Shown one piece after another: positions 18,040-27,477 of a stretch of 64,000 nucleotides of DNA. The translations under genes and the position numbers were made by a program. The DNA comes from Vibrio diazotrophicus. Its GTDB lineage: Bacteria; Pseudomonadota; Gammaproteobacteria; Enterobacterales; Vibrionaceae. Positions within the stretch are counted from its first letter, which is position 1, and the number at the start of each line of letters is the position of its first letter. The DNA lies in NCBI RefSeq assembly GCF_038452265.1, contig NZ_CP151842.1, positions 3,100,001 to 3,164,000 of the forward strand, given 5' to 3'. The notes below the pieces were generated by a model, which did not search any database, had not been told where the DNA came from, and was given only the letters and a program-made list of their open reading frames with translations.

Positions 18040-18820
18040 TTTTGGACTGGTTGTAAGCAACCGACTAATTAGACTGATTGGCAACATCTTTAAGATCCTT
18101 TCTTATCCATTTCATATTGTTTTCAAAGATAAGCGATTCGTCATTCCTGAATACTCGGCAGCGAAAGTAAAGCCATCATCAAAATCAAAGATACCTCGAG
18201 TTATTTGGCAAACTAACTACTCTAACAAATGTGCTTTGCCTGTATATTTAAACTACCTATTTAACCGATTATGTAGTCTCAATTATGACTATCACTACGT
18301 TAGCACTGAGGCACGTGAAGAGTATTTAAAAGAAAACGCACCATTGAATTGGTATAAAACATATTGTCGACTGACAAATGGGGCCGCCCAAGCGGATCTT
18401 TGGCGATTATTTGTTCTATATAAAGAAGGTGGTATCTACATGGACATAGACGCGACCTTGGTATGGAACCTAGATACGCTTATCAATAATGAAGATTCTC
18501 TATATATCCGTGTTAGCAATAATACAGAGATAACCAACTACTTTATCGCTTCACAATCAGGTAATGGCTATCTCAAAGAGTGCTTAGATCTTATTGTGCA
18601 CAATGTTGAAAACTATGACCCAGAGATGGGGGTTTACCACTCAACTGGTCCTACGGTTCTTAATAAAGTGCTCGAAGGTAAGAAAATTAATGCAAGAGAC
18701 CGTAAATATGTGTGTATTCAGGGTACCTTTACCAACGAATACTTCCAGTACTTAGATAAACCGCGTGGTAAATGGGTACATATGGATACCAAAGATCTTG
18801 TAAAAAAAGACCATGATTAA
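18032..18820 (+). CDS. GT32-type glycosyltransferase
   Basis: 262 aa with the capsular-polysaccharide/OCH1-like glycosyltransferase pattern: IPRVIWQTNYS near residue 55, AAQADLWRLFVLYKEGGIY and MDIDATLVW containing the DxD metal/nucleotide-binding motif. It overlaps waaF by 8 bp and waaA by 8 bp, so it is part of the core operon. It probably adds a hexose to the core; donor and linkage are unknown. Confidence 0.82.
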   Translation: MNNFGLVVSNRLIRLIGNIFKILSYPFHIVFKDKRFVIPEYSAAKVKPSSKSKIPRVIWQTNYSNKCALPVYLNYLFNRLCSLNYDYHYVSTEAREEYLKENAPLNWYKTYCRLTNGAAQADLWRLFVLYKEGGIYMDIDATLVWNLDTLINNEDSLYIRVSNNTEITNYFIASQSGNGYLKECLDLIVHNVENYDPEMGVYHSTGPTVLNKVLEGKKINARDRKYVCIQGTFTNEYFQYLDKPRGKWVHMDTKDLVKKDHD

Positions 18821-20102
18821 AGTAACACTCGTTGTATATTCTCTTGTTCTGTACCTAATCGCGCCATTAGCTCTTATAGCTCTAACAAGGAAGCACAGTA
18901 ACAAGCCCTATATTGGTACGCGATGGAAAGAGTATTTAGGGATACCAAGTGTAGCTAAAAGCGACAAACCTTCTATTTGGATCCACACGGTTTCTGTTGG
19001 AGAGGTCATTGCTGCATCGCAAGTAATAAGGGAACTTAGACTTTCATATCCTGACACACCTATTATCATCACTACGACAACCACAACCGGAGCTGAAAGA
19101 GTGGTAAACCTTGGTATCGATGTAATTCATCAATACATGCCATTTGACTTTACATGGGCCGTAAGAAAGTTCATCAAGCACCACAACCCTGCCTTTTTAG
19201 TCATTATGGAAACCGAGCTTTGGCCAAACACTCTAGTTACTGCTCGCAAAATGGAAGTAGGTGTAGCTGTTTTGAATGCCCGTTTATCCGAAAAATCCTA
19301 TAAGAACTACGCAAAGTTTCGCACAATATTTAGCAAGCTAATGTCAGGAGTTTCGCTTGTTCTTTGTCAACACAACCAAGATAAACAACGTTTTTCTAAA
19401 CTTGGAGTTAACCCCAATTCACTACACACAACGGGGTCCATAAAATACGATTTCAAAGTGTCACAAACACAAATCAGAGAGGCTATTCGTCTAAAAAAAA
19501 TACTTCATCGCAATAAGTATTGTTGGATTGCGTCAAGTACACATGAAGGGGAGGACGAAATTTTATTAAAAATTCACCACTCTCTACTCACTAGCTATCC
19601 AGATCTCTTAATGATAATTGTTCCTCGTCATCCAGAACGCTTCAACGATGTCTATAAAATGGCTTTAGGATATGGATTCAGCTCTGTAAGACGTAGCCAT
19701 ATCTGCGAGTCATCCAACACTGAGAAAGTGAATGTTTTAGTTGGTGACTCAATGGGAGAAATGCAGATGTATCTTGCTATGTCAGACATCTGCTTTATGG
19801 GAGGAAGCTTACTAGGAGAGGCAGTTGGAGGCCATAACGTCCTAGAGCCCGCTGCACTCAGCATCCCTACAATCACTGGTCCAAGCTATTTTAATTTTAA
19901 AGAAATCACCGAGAGCCTTGCTGAACACAATGGTCTGTTCATCGCTAATAACGCCGATGAAATATTCAACTACATTCATAATCTTTTAGCAGATGAACCA
20001 AATAGAGCAACGATTGGTCGCAACGCCAACAACGTATTTAAATCAAATCAAGGTTCAACTGCGAAAGCTGTTAACCTTCTTCGAGGTCAAATAAATCTAT
20101 GA
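18813..20102 (+). CDS. waaA: 3-deoxy-D-manno-octulosonic acid transferase
   Basis: 429 aa, normal WaaA/KdtA length. It has an N-terminal membrane anchor (residues 5-24), IWIHTVSVGEVIAASQ with the catalytic Glu at residue 64, ETELWPNTL, NARLSEKSYKNYAKF, and VGDSMGEMQMYLAMSDICFMGGS (CMP-Kdo site). It transfers Kdo from CMP-Kdo to lipid IVA. Vibrio enzymes are usually monofunctional and paired with the kinase KdkA, which is found at 23647-24369. Confidence 0.95.
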   Translation: MIKVTLVVYSLVLYLIAPLALIALTRKHSNKPYIGTRWKEYLGIPSVAKSDKPSIWIHTVSVGEVIAASQVIRELRLSYPDTPIIITTTTTTGAERVVNLGIDVIHQYMPFDFTWAVRKFIKHHNPAFLVIMETELWPNTLVTARKMEVGVAVLNARLSEKSYKNYAKFRTIFSKLMSGVSLVLCQHNQDKQRFSKLGVNPNSLHTTGSIKYDFKVSQTQIREAIRLKKILHRNKYCWIASSTHEGEDEILLKIHHSLLTSYPDLLMIIVPRHPERFNDVYKMALGYGFSSVRRSHICESSNTEKVNVLVGDSMGEMQMYLAMSDICFMGGSLLGEAVGGHNVLEPAALSIPTITGPSYFNFKEITESLAEHNGLFIANNADEIFNYIHNLLADEPNRATIGRNANNVFKSNQGSTAKAVNLLRGQINL

Positions 20103-21136
20103 AGAACTTCCTTTTTATCATCGACGATTTATATGGTGGCGGTGCAGAAAAGGTACTGCTTACAGTAGCTAGCGGTCTAGCATCTAGAGGTCATCAAGTA
20201 AAAGTATGGTTACTTCGCGACAAAATTGAGCATGAAGTACCACAAAATATCGAACTTGAAGTCCTCAATGTTATTACACCTTTTACTAAAGCAATCCGTA
20301 CAAAACTCGTTCGTATCTACCAAGCAAAGCAAGTTCAACGTAAGTTAGACAGGCTAAAAATTGACACTTTAATTTGTTGCTCTAGCGAAAACGTTACATC
20401 TTTAGTTAATCATCCTAATCAGTATTTTTGGCTACATGCAAATTATGAGCGGACTAAACAGAAACACCTCAAGAAACTTCATGAACGATATACGAATAGA
20501 AACATTATTTCCGTGTCGAAAGGTGTTGAAAAAAGCTTACTTGATTTAGGTATAACACCCGCAACAAGCCAAGTATTTTGGAACCCTATAGATTATGATG
20601 GAATTCACTGTAAAGCTGAAGAGCTTACTTTTCCTCATACTAAAGACTATTTTGTATGTGTTGCTGCTTTAGAGGAACGAAAAGGACACAAGGAGCTATT
20701 GGAAGCCTTCGCCCAAAGTGGTTGTTTTGATGACTTACTATTAATAGGTAAAGGTTCAGAAGAAAATAACTTAAAGCAGTTAGCAAACGAATTGGGATTA
20801 GCAAATCAGGTCCATTTTTTAGGCTTTCAGAAAAATCCATATCCTTATATTAAGCATGCTAAAGCTCTGCTTCTTACATCAAAGAACGAAGGAGCTCCAC
20901 TAGTACTAGTTGAAGCACTAATGCTAGGCACCGCAATCTCTGCTATGGATTGCCCTTCGGGGCCTAGTGAAATTTTGGGCTATGCCGGACTAGAAGAATA
21001 CTTAGTTAAGCTAGGTGACACCAAAGGTTTTTCTGAATGCATAAAAAGATTAAGCAATAGTCAACCCAAAATAGAACGCTCTCAGTATGAAAAGTTCTTA
21101 CCCGAGAACGCTCTAAAGCAGTTTGAAAGTCTATAA
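20099..21136 (+). CDS. GT4 glycosyltransferase (LPS core)
   Basis: 345 aa GT-B enzyme. The N-terminal IDDLYGGGAEKVLLTVASGL is the glycine-rich acceptor-side loop of GT4, with a middle ISVSKGVEKSL and a C-terminal AAL-ER-KGHKELLEAF and LTSKNEGAPLVLVEALMLG containing the EX7E-type donor site. It overlaps waaA by 4 bp and is convergent with the next gene (6-bp overlap of 3' ends). It is probably a core hexosyl- or hexosaminyltransferase. Confidence 0.87.
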   Translation: MKNFLFIIDDLYGGGAEKVLLTVASGLASRGHQVKVWLLRDKIEHEVPQNIELEVLNVITPFTKAIRTKLVRIYQAKQVQRKLDRLKIDTLICCSSENVTSLVNHPNQYFWLHANYERTKQKHLKKLHERYTNRNIISVSKGVEKSLLDLGITPATSQVFWNPIDYDGIHCKAEELTFPHTKDYFVCVAALEERKGHKELLEAFAQSGCFDDLLLIGKGSEENNLKQLANELGLANQVHFLGFQKNPYPYIKHAKALLLTSKNEGAPLVLVEALMLGTAISAMDCPSGPSEILGYAGLEEYLVKLGDTKGFSECIKRLSNSQPKIERSQYEKFLPENALKQFESL

Positions 21137-22012
21137 TTTACCAGTTAGCTTGTTATATCTCTTTGCAATACTGTTCTTATATTTTTCAAGCTTCGTTTCT
21201 TTTACGACATCAGGAAGATCGTGAGACTGAAGCTTGAACATTTCTACCGCATCATTAAAAGACAGACCTTTCAAAAATACACGCGTAAAGAACTCTGTAA
21301 TTAAGTTATCCCATTGAGGTTTGTTACCCCAATAGTGCCTAATGCAATCTTCTGCATCTGATAATTTATTAGCTTGCAAGGCTAGCGAGAGAGAGAACTG
21401 TTCTATTAATTTACGTTCCATACCATCGTCACACATTGCATCACAAGCAGTAAGTGCGCTATTAAGTGTTTGAACCGGGTCATTTTTTGCAGAAATAGCG
21501 ACTACTCCCGCGTTCCACATCGCACTTTGCTTGGTCAACGTGAAATCCCCATAAGTTTTCCCTAAACCATGAGTTTTCATTTTTTTACCCGTTCGACCTT
21601 TCGTGGATTCAAACTCAAACTCTTTTACATGCATATGGTTTAAACCATTATCGAGTGCATCGTATAAAAGACTAAGGTCGGTGTAAGCTATAGTATCCGT
21701 ATCAAAGTAAACACAGTGATGCTCACTATTTTTCTTCGCTACATACAAAATAGCTTCGATCTTTATCCGCCAAAAAAAGTCAAAAGGGCCACGCCATTCT
21801 GATAAAATACTTTCCTCAACTTGAACGACCGTAAACAGGTCACCATCAAGCCATTGATAAAACTCAGGCTTATCAGTCACAATCGTAAAATGATAGGGAC
21901 GTTCTAGTGGAGAATGGGCAACTAGACTTATCATCGAATAAATCAGTTGGCTATGATAATGAGTTCTCTCACCAAAAGTTAGAAATATGAATTCAATAGG
22001 AGTTTTAGACAT
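21131..22012 (-). CDS. Predicted glycosyltransferase with DxD motif
   Basis: 293 aa. It begins TPIEFIFLTFGERTHYHSQ and contains HCVYFDTDTIAYTDLSLLYD (DTD metal-binding motif, about residue 105), and AMWNAGVVAIS, a pattern seen in GT-A folds where the acceptor-side Asn follows. It resembles GT8-like or uncharacterised LPS glycosyltransferases of vibrios. It is the last gene of the minus-strand block that starts with kdkA. The specific sugar is unknown. Confidence 0.7.
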   Translation of the reverse strand: MSKTPIEFIFLTFGERTHYHSQLIYSMISLVAHSPLERPYHFTIVTDKPEFYQWLDGDLFTVVQVEESILSEWRGPFDFFWRIKIEAILYVAKKNSEHHCVYFDTDTIAYTDLSLLYDALDNGLNHMHVKEFEFESTKGRTGKKMKTHGLGKTYGDFTLTKQSAMWNAGVVAISAKNDPVQTLNSALTACDAMCDDGMERKLIEQFSLSLALQANKLSDAEDCIRHYWGNKPQWDNLITEFFTRVFLKGLSFNDAVEMFKLQSHDLPDVVKETKLEKYKNSIAKRYNKLTGKL

Positions 22013-22027
22013 AGTTAAACGCTTTAA

Positions 22028-22561
22028 TTAGGTCATGTAATTATTCCAAGAGTAGCTGTGCCATTCTTTCGCGTCAGCTAACTTCTTGTAATGCTCTTCA
22101 TCTCGATAAGAAAATACTCTCGCAGGATGCCCACCAGCGATTGCTAACGCAGGGATTTTTCCAGTGACCACACTTCTTGCTTGAATAACCGCTCCATCGC
22201 CAATTTCAGCGCCACCTAAAATTAAAACGTCTTCACCAATCCAAACATTGTCACCAATAGTTACATCTTTTGAAATCCAACCCTCATCGAATGGAAGCTT
22301 TTTCCCTTCGTAATCATGCCAAGATGAAACAATAGTCAAACCGGTCGCTGCGTGGAAATTATCACCTATGGTAATCTTCCCTTCACCACCAAGTTGGGCC
22401 CCGTCAAAGCACACGTTGTCTCCTAAGTAAGTGTTTTCACTAACTTTGACCTTTTTATTACACCAGATCCTACCTTTGATGTAAGCAGCTTTTCGACGGA
22501 CACGTTTTTCATAGAACTGTCTTCTCAACTGCTTTTTCTTTAAGTTTAGATACTTAAACAT
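22028..22561 (-). CDS. Hexapeptide-repeat O-acyltransferase
   Basis: 177 aa. Imperfect hexapeptide repeats forming a left-handed beta helix are clear: VSENTYLGDNVCFDGAQLGG, ITIGDNFHA, VTIGDNVWIGEDVLILGGAE and IGDGAVIQARSVVTG. The end, AIAGGHPARVF, is the xenobiotic/maltose acetyltransferase (LbH_WxcM/MAT-like) signature that includes P-A-R. The N-terminus is basic (KYLNLKKKQLRRQF). It probably O-acetylates a core or O-antigen sugar. It abuts the upstream GT9 stop. Confidence 0.87.
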   Translation of the reverse strand: MFKYLNLKKKQLRRQFYEKRVRRKAAYIKGRIWCNKKVKVSENTYLGDNVCFDGAQLGGEGKITIGDNFHAATGLTIVSSWHDYEGKKLPFDEGWISKDVTIGDNVWIGEDVLILGGAEIGDGAVIQARSVVTGKIPALAIAGGHPARVFSYRDEEHYKKLADAKEWHSYSWNNYMT

Positions 22562-23596
22562 TTATTCCTCTCGAAGCTGCAACGTTTCATCTATGGCTCG
22601 TATTGCTTCTGCTTCTACTTGCTCTATCGAAGCGATACTTTTATCTGGGTTATACACTATGTAATGTGATTCATACGAGGGAAGATAACGAAATGGTACG
22701 GTACCAATAAATAATCCAAGTGTAGGAGTATGAGTAGCGATAGCCGCATTTCGAATTCCAGTATCGTTAGATATAACCAATGTTGCTTTAGCAAGGAACT
22801 CTACCACATCATCGATGGGCATTCTCTGTTGGTAAGTTACATTTGAGTGACTTTCAAATACGCCTTTCCAAGAGTCATGTGATTCTTCAGATTTCACCCC
22901 TTCAAGCAGTACAAACTTTAAATGAGGGTAACGGGTGGCTAATCGCCTAATAACCTCTTTGTATTGTTCCATTGGATAGCATTTACTCGGAGCAGCTGAG
23001 CCAGTAAAAAATACTACATATGGACTTTCTGTATCTCTAATTTGACGGTTATCAGGTAAACCGAACTCTAAAGGCAAAGAAGGGCGATGACCAAAGAACA
23101 TTAACATTTGCAGCATGATTTCTGCTTCGCAGGAGAAAGAACTGCGTTTTAAAGTCACATCGTAAAGTAGTCTTGCCTGATGATCTCTATGGGGATAGCT
23201 GACTTTTAATTTTGCCTTAGTCAATAAAGTTACATAGCTAGAGCGATTCGTACATACTAGATCAAAGATTATGTCCTGTGGTGGAAGAGATGCCATTTCT
23301 TTAAAACGACTTACTAAACTTTCTTTGCGTCTATCTTTACCAGGGACAATATGAACACTATCAGCCAAATCTACAGGTGCACCAAGCAGAGAGTCTGATG
23401 TTGTACTTAATGTAATATGAGCATTTGGAAAGAACTTTCTAACCTCTATCATAAAGGGGCGCGTGACAATCATGTCTCCCAAAGCTGCTTGACGGATAAC
23501 TGTTACCCTATTTACCTCATTAGGGTGAAACTCATTTAAATACTTTTGCGCTTTTTTACTAATATAAACGCCATCATCATTCCAAAAATAGGGCAT
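22562..23596 (-). CDS. GT9 heptosyltransferase-like protein
   Basis: 344 aa GT9 protein. VTVIRQAALGDMIVTRPFMI near residue 32 is the WaaC/WaaF N-terminal loop, FTGSAAPSKCYPMEQYKEVI is the middle segment, and ISNDTGIRNAAIATHTPTLG is the donor-site region. About 25 extra N-terminal residues precede the loop. It lies between the acyltransferase and kdkA on the minus strand. It is one of four GT9 proteins in this core locus, so heptose is not necessarily its donor. Confidence 0.85.
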   Translation of the reverse strand: MPYFWNDDGVYISKKAQKYLNEFHPNEVNRVTVIRQAALGDMIVTRPFMIEVRKFFPNAHITLSTTSDSLLGAPVDLADSVHIVPGKDRRKESLVSRFKEMASLPPQDIIFDLVCTNRSSYVTLLTKAKLKVSYPHRDHQARLLYDVTLKRSSFSCEAEIMLQMLMFFGHRPSLPLEFGLPDNRQIRDTESPYVVFFTGSAAPSKCYPMEQYKEVIRRLATRYPHLKFVLLEGVKSEESHDSWKGVFESHSNVTYQQRMPIDDVVEFLAKATLVISNDTGIRNAAIATHTPTLGLFIGTVPFRYLPSYESHYIVYNPDKSIASIEQVEAEAIRAIDETLQLREE

Positions 23597-23646
23597 ACGT
23601 TACTCTATAGCTTAAATATAATTATTAAGATTGATGTAAAAAGAAA

Positions 23647-24369
23647 CTAACACTTCTCGTCTCTATATGCACTTTCAATTGCCCCAAAATCAGCTAATTG
23701 CCAATATATCTGGCGCTTACCCACTTCCTTAATAAAAGATCGCTTCAATCTTTCTAGGTTTCCTTGTTTCCAACTATCGCCGGATTGCTGGTAACACTTA
23801 TCAAAATCGATGATCCAAACCTGTTGTTGTTCATCAATCAAGATGTTGTGAATGTTGAGGTCAGTGTGATTGATTTGTGCGTTATGCATTTTCCTGACTT
23901 CTCGACCAATTTTTTGGTACATCTCAGTGCAAAGTGGAGTTTGTTGCAAAATAGCTACTAAATCACGTGCGTTAAAGACTTTTTCACTAAGCAAGTCGGC
24001 TTTATAAGTAAAACCCGTTCGGATCGCACGTGCCGCTATTGGCCTTGGTACATTAACACCCGACTCTCTCAGTTGCTGTAAAAGCCGAAACTCCTGATAA
24101 CTGCGAGTCTTTTCCCAGCCACTAAACCAGTAACTATCTGCCACCAACTTACCAAACAAGCCACCACGACGATAATGGCGTAGTGCTGCGGCCACAGTCT
24201 CTGTTTGAACGAACCAAGTAGTCCCTCGCCCTATCGCACTGCCAATAACTTTGTCGGTTTTCTGCCAATACTCAGTATCAAAAGCTTTTTCTACTGGCTC
24301 TTTCAGCAGTTGTTCATCATACCAAAATGCATGGTTGTTCTCGGTAACACTCTTCATTGTACTTAGCAA
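23647..24369 (-). CDS. kdkA: 3-deoxy-D-manno-octulosonic acid kinase
   Basis: 240 aa with the eukaryotic-kinase-like KdkA/WaaP fold. It has an N-terminal GRGTTWFVQTETVAAALRHY (nucleotide loop and Lys/Arg region), the catalytic loop INHTDLNIHNILIDE with the base Asp, and WIIDFDKCYQQSGD (DFD metal motif). It phosphorylates Kdo at position 4, needed in organisms with monofunctional WaaA. The length fits KdkA (about 235-240 aa). It is divergent from the GT9 gene at 24463. Confidence 0.95.
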   Translation of the reverse strand: MLSTMKSVTENNHAFWYDEQLLKEPVEKAFDTEYWQKTDKVIGSAIGRGTTWFVQTETVAAALRHYRRGGLFGKLVADSYWFSGWEKTRSYQEFRLLQQLRESGVNVPRPIAARAIRTGFTYKADLLSEKVFNARDLVAILQQTPLCTEMYQKIGREVRKMHNAQINHTDLNIHNILIDEQQQVWIIDFDKCYQQSGDSWKQGNLERLKRSFIKEVGKRQIYWQLADFGAIESAYRDEKC

Positions 24370-24462
24370 CGCGACCTAAAATTAGCTGAAATCGGTTCTA
24401 TTTTACATTTATTCGTTAGCTCTGCATAATTCGATATCACTAACAAAGAGTTATTCGATGCC

Positions 24463-25518
24463 ATGGCCCTTTTTGATACTGCTCCACAATCTCTATGCAT
24501 ATTGCGCCTTTCTGCAATTGGCGATGTGTGTAATACCATCGCTACAGTACAGGCGATCCAACATCAGTGGCCGACTACCCAAATAACTTGGATAACTGGA
24601 GCACTAGAGGCTAAGTTGCTTGAGAGTATCGATGGAGTTGAACTGATTGTTTTTGATAAGAAGAAAGGTTGGCGGGCATACCAACAACTTTGGTCCATAC
24701 TCAAAGGCCGTCAATTTGATGCTTTGCTACACATGCAATACGCTTTTAGAGCAAGTATTGCTACTTTAGGCATCAAAGCCCGATACAAGCTGGGCTTTGA
24801 TGCTAAGCGCAGCCAAGATTTTCAAACCCTGTTTACTAACGTCAAAGTGCCATCACCAAATAAACCTCATGTCCTTGATGGATTAATGGCTTTTGCTCAC
24901 GAGATTGGTGTTGAGGATATTACGCCTAAATGGCACTTAAACTACTCACAAAAAGATGGTTCATGGGCGCAAAGTTACTTAAGTACCAGCAAGCGCAATC
25001 TTGTATTGGTACCGGGAGCGAGCAAGTCATATAAAAACTGGCATGCTGAAGGCTATAGCCAGCTTATCCAGCATGTAAGAAGCCAAGGTTGGAACGTTAT
25101 CTTGGCAGGCAGTCCTGCAAAGGTTGAGACAGACTTAGCAGAAAGCATACTAACCCTATACCAAGATGAAGTTACCAACCTTGTAGGTAAAAGCTCATTG
25201 ATGCAAATGCTGGCCCTATTAGATAAGTGTGATTTAGTCATCGCTCCAGATACCGGTCCTGCCCATATGGCCAATGCGATGAACACACCAATGATTGGCT
25301 TGTATGCACACCATAATCCGCAGCGAACCGGTCCGTATCAATATCTCGATTATGTTGTCAGTGTATGGGAACAGGCGATCGAAGAGCAAACTGGGAAATC
25401 CACCCAACAACTGAGTTGGCGCTCGCGAGTTAAAGATAAGCACGCCATGAATAGAATTACCTCTGACCAAGTCATATCCATGTTCGACTTGGTCTGTGAA
25501 AAAGAGTCATTATTATGA
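24463..25518 (+). CDS. GT9 heptosyltransferase I-like protein
   Basis: 351 aa. The N-terminal LCILRLSAIGDVCNTIATVQ is the GT9 loop with the conserved GD; then VLVPGASKSYKNW and VIAPDTGPAHMANAMNTPMIGLYAHHNP, the ADP-heptose donor site. It matches the WaaC/OpsX type (heptosyltransferase I) better than WaaF, lacking the C-terminal Cys cluster. It overlaps kdtX by 4 bp. The assignment as the first-heptose transferase is inference from family and locus. Confidence 0.82.
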   Translation: MALFDTAPQSLCILRLSAIGDVCNTIATVQAIQHQWPTTQITWITGALEAKLLESIDGVELIVFDKKKGWRAYQQLWSILKGRQFDALLHMQYAFRASIATLGIKARYKLGFDAKRSQDFQTLFTNVKVPSPNKPHVLDGLMAFAHEIGVEDITPKWHLNYSQKDGSWAQSYLSTSKRNLVLVPGASKSYKNWHAEGYSQLIQHVRSQGWNVILAGSPAKVETDLAESILTLYQDEVTNLVGKSSLMQMLALLDKCDLVIAPDTGPAHMANAMNTPMIGLYAHHNPQRTGPYQYLDYVVSVWEQAIEEQTGKSTQQLSWRSRVKDKHAMNRITSDQVISMFDLVCEKESLL

Positions 25519-26303
25519 ATCAACCCAGTCATAACCGAGCGACGATAGCCGCCGTCATCATCACTAAAAATGAGCAAGACAGTTTACGCGACTGCCTAGA
25601 GAGCTTACGTTGGGTCGATGAGATCATCATCGTCGACTCTGGCAGTACCGACAATACAGAAGCAATTGCCCGCGAATATACCGAGCACTTCTATGTGAAT
25701 GCCCAGTGGCCAGGATTTGGGAAACAGAAGCAGTTAGCACAAAGCTATGCCACCAGTGATTGGGTTTTAGCGGTTGATGCCGATGAACGTATTGATGATA
25801 CCTTGCGTGAAAACATCCTTACCATGTTGGAAAACCCACCACAAAACACCGTTTATAACCTGAACGAGCTCACTTGGGTATTTGGTCGTTTTCTCAAGCA
25901 TTCTGGCTGGTACTACCGTCATGTACGCCTCTATCCAAACAAGTTGACCCAATACAATGATAACCTTGTCCATGAATCAGTCATCATTCCACAAGGCTGT
26001 CAGATAGCAGAGTTAGATGGAGATATCCTCCACTACTCTTATCAAAACCTAAATCATTACTTGGTAAAGTCGGCAGGTTATGCCAGAGCATGGGCCGATC
26101 AACGCCAAGCTCGCGGCAAGAAAGCCTCTCTCTCACAAGGGATTATTCATGCTATCGGATGCTTCCTGAAAATGTACGTACTCAAGCGTGGTTTTCTGGA
26201 TGGCAAACAAGGTTTCCTTATCGCGTTGCTTTCTGCTCACTCAACTTTTGTTAAGTATGCAGATCTATGGGCTCGAGAGAATGACCCACATTACAAGAAC
26301 TAA
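25515..26303 (+). CDS. kdtX: LPS core GT2 glucosyltransferase (KdtX/WaaE family)
   Basis: 262 aa with a GT-A domain: AAVIITKNEQDSLRDCLESL, VDSGSTDNTEAIA, WVLAVDADERID (DxD), and RVRL-type acceptor region YRHVRLYPN. The family adds beta-1,4-glucose to heptose I in enterobacteria (WaaE), and kdtX is classically linked to coaD (kdtB), as it is two genes away here. The C-terminal amphipathic part (FLKMYVLKRGFLDGKQGFLI) suggests membrane association. Confidence 0.9.
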   Translation: MNQPSHNRATIAAVIITKNEQDSLRDCLESLRWVDEIIIVDSGSTDNTEAIAREYTEHFYVNAQWPGFGKQKQLAQSYATSDWVLAVDADERIDDTLRENILTMLENPPQNTVYNLNELTWVFGRFLKHSGWYYRHVRLYPNKLTQYNDNLVHESVIIPQGCQIAELDGDILHYSYQNLNHYLVKSAGYARAWADQRQARGKKASLSQGIIHAIGCFLKMYVLKRGFLDGKQGFLIALLSAHSTFVKYADLWARENDPHYKN

Positions 26304-26313
26304 AACCATCAGC

Positions 26314-26349
26314 GAATTAAAAAGGGCTCATCTGAGTCCTTTTTAATTC
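26314..26349. terminator. Bidirectional terminator between kdtX and GT9
   Basis: Long near-perfect inverted repeat: GAATTAAAAAGGGCTCA (26314-26330) pairs with TGAGTCCTTTTTAATTC (26333-26349). The stem has A-runs on one side and T-runs on the other, so it can terminate in both directions. The right arm overlaps the last codons of the convergent GT9 gene. Confidence 0.85.
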
Positions 26350-27377
26350 AGTATTTGTCGCATCCACGGATTCACTTGCCCGACAACCGTAGCAATATCA
26401 ATGCGGGTCATGTTCTCTTGGCTTTGCTTGTCTTCTGCTTGTGGGGGGCAAAATGCGATATGACGACCTTCTGAATTCAGAGGACGCCAACGCAGCGGCG
26501 TGGCTGAACGCTTAGCAGGGAAGAAACCAACCGTTGGTACATCTAATGTCGCAGCAATGTGCAGTGGTCCTGTTGAGCCCGCAATAAACAGCTGAGCACA
26601 TGCTATAGAGCGAGTGAAATCCACCAAACCATCGTTTTTATCGTACAGAGCCGATTTACCGCCAAGCTGTTCAATAATGGCTTTTAGTTCTGCGGCCTTA
26701 GCTTCTTCTCCCGGGCCTGCCGTCAACACCACTTCATGCTCACCTTCCAAGCCCTGAATTAAATTCGCGTACTGTTCCAAGGTTAGATTGTTTGCCGAGC
26801 CACCACTTCCAGCATGAACGAATACCCAAGGCTTATCGGTATCAAGAACAAGTTGCTCTGAGAGTTTGTTTCGCTGAGCTTTCAGTACTTCGTCGCTAAA
26901 TGACAAATAAGGTGCGGCAGGTTCAACGATTGGTATGCCTGTATCACGCAAAAATGCTCTGACTAAATCCAAATTGTACTCGTACTCCGGCTTGGCCGAT
27001 TGAGAGCGTTTCTGCTTGATGCGTTTGTTATAGAAGATTTGAGCCAGTTTCGTTGCAGGCGCTAGACGATAACGAATCCCAGCCTTCCACACTAACAACG
27101 CATTGTAGGTAGTGGAGAATAAGTTAATTGATGCATCGAAGTCTTGCGCTTTAATCTCATCGATTAACGCTTTCTGAGCGCTTTTATCTGACTTCTCCGT
27201 CGGGTCAATCATCACAGCATCAATCCAAGGACATAACTCAGCCAAAGCTGCGGTGTACTTAGGTACCAACGCTGTTATGTGACAATCAGGCATCGATGCT
27301 TTTAACATAGCAAAGCTTGGCCACGCCAGCATGAAGTCGCCAATTTTATCGTTGCGAATAACAAGTAACTTTTTCAT
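26343..27377 (-). CDS. GT9 ADP-heptose:LPS heptosyltransferase-like protein
   Basis: 344 aa GT9 protein. It has MKKLLVIRNDKIGDFMLAWP at the N-terminus, WVFVHAGSGGSANNLT mid-protein and FIAGSTGPLHIAATLDVPTV for the donor site, plus PAKRSATPLRWRPL near the C-terminus, which resembles the WaaQ/heptosyltransferase III-like group. It is transcribed divergently from coaD, 100 bp away, and convergently to kdtX. Which heptose it adds is not visible. Confidence 0.85.
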   Translation of the reverse strand: MKKLLVIRNDKIGDFMLAWPSFAMLKASMPDCHITALVPKYTAALAELCPWIDAVMIDPTEKSDKSAQKALIDEIKAQDFDASINLFSTTYNALLVWKAGIRYRLAPATKLAQIFYNKRIKQKRSQSAKPEYEYNLDLVRAFLRDTGIPIVEPAAPYLSFSDEVLKAQRNKLSEQLVLDTDKPWVFVHAGSGGSANNLTLEQYANLIQGLEGEHEVVLTAGPGEEAKAAELKAIIEQLGGKSALYDKNDGLVDFTRSIACAQLFIAGSTGPLHIAATLDVPTVGFFPAKRSATPLRWRPLNSEGRHIAFCPPQAEDKQSQENMTRIDIATVVGQVNPWMRQILN

Positions 27378-27477
27378 TCTGTTCTGTTTATACTCTAATT
27401 AACTGGTTCAATCATACCGACTTCAAAACCTTTTTGTTAGTATGGCGGACATTCCGTTCACTAAAGAGCAATAGATT

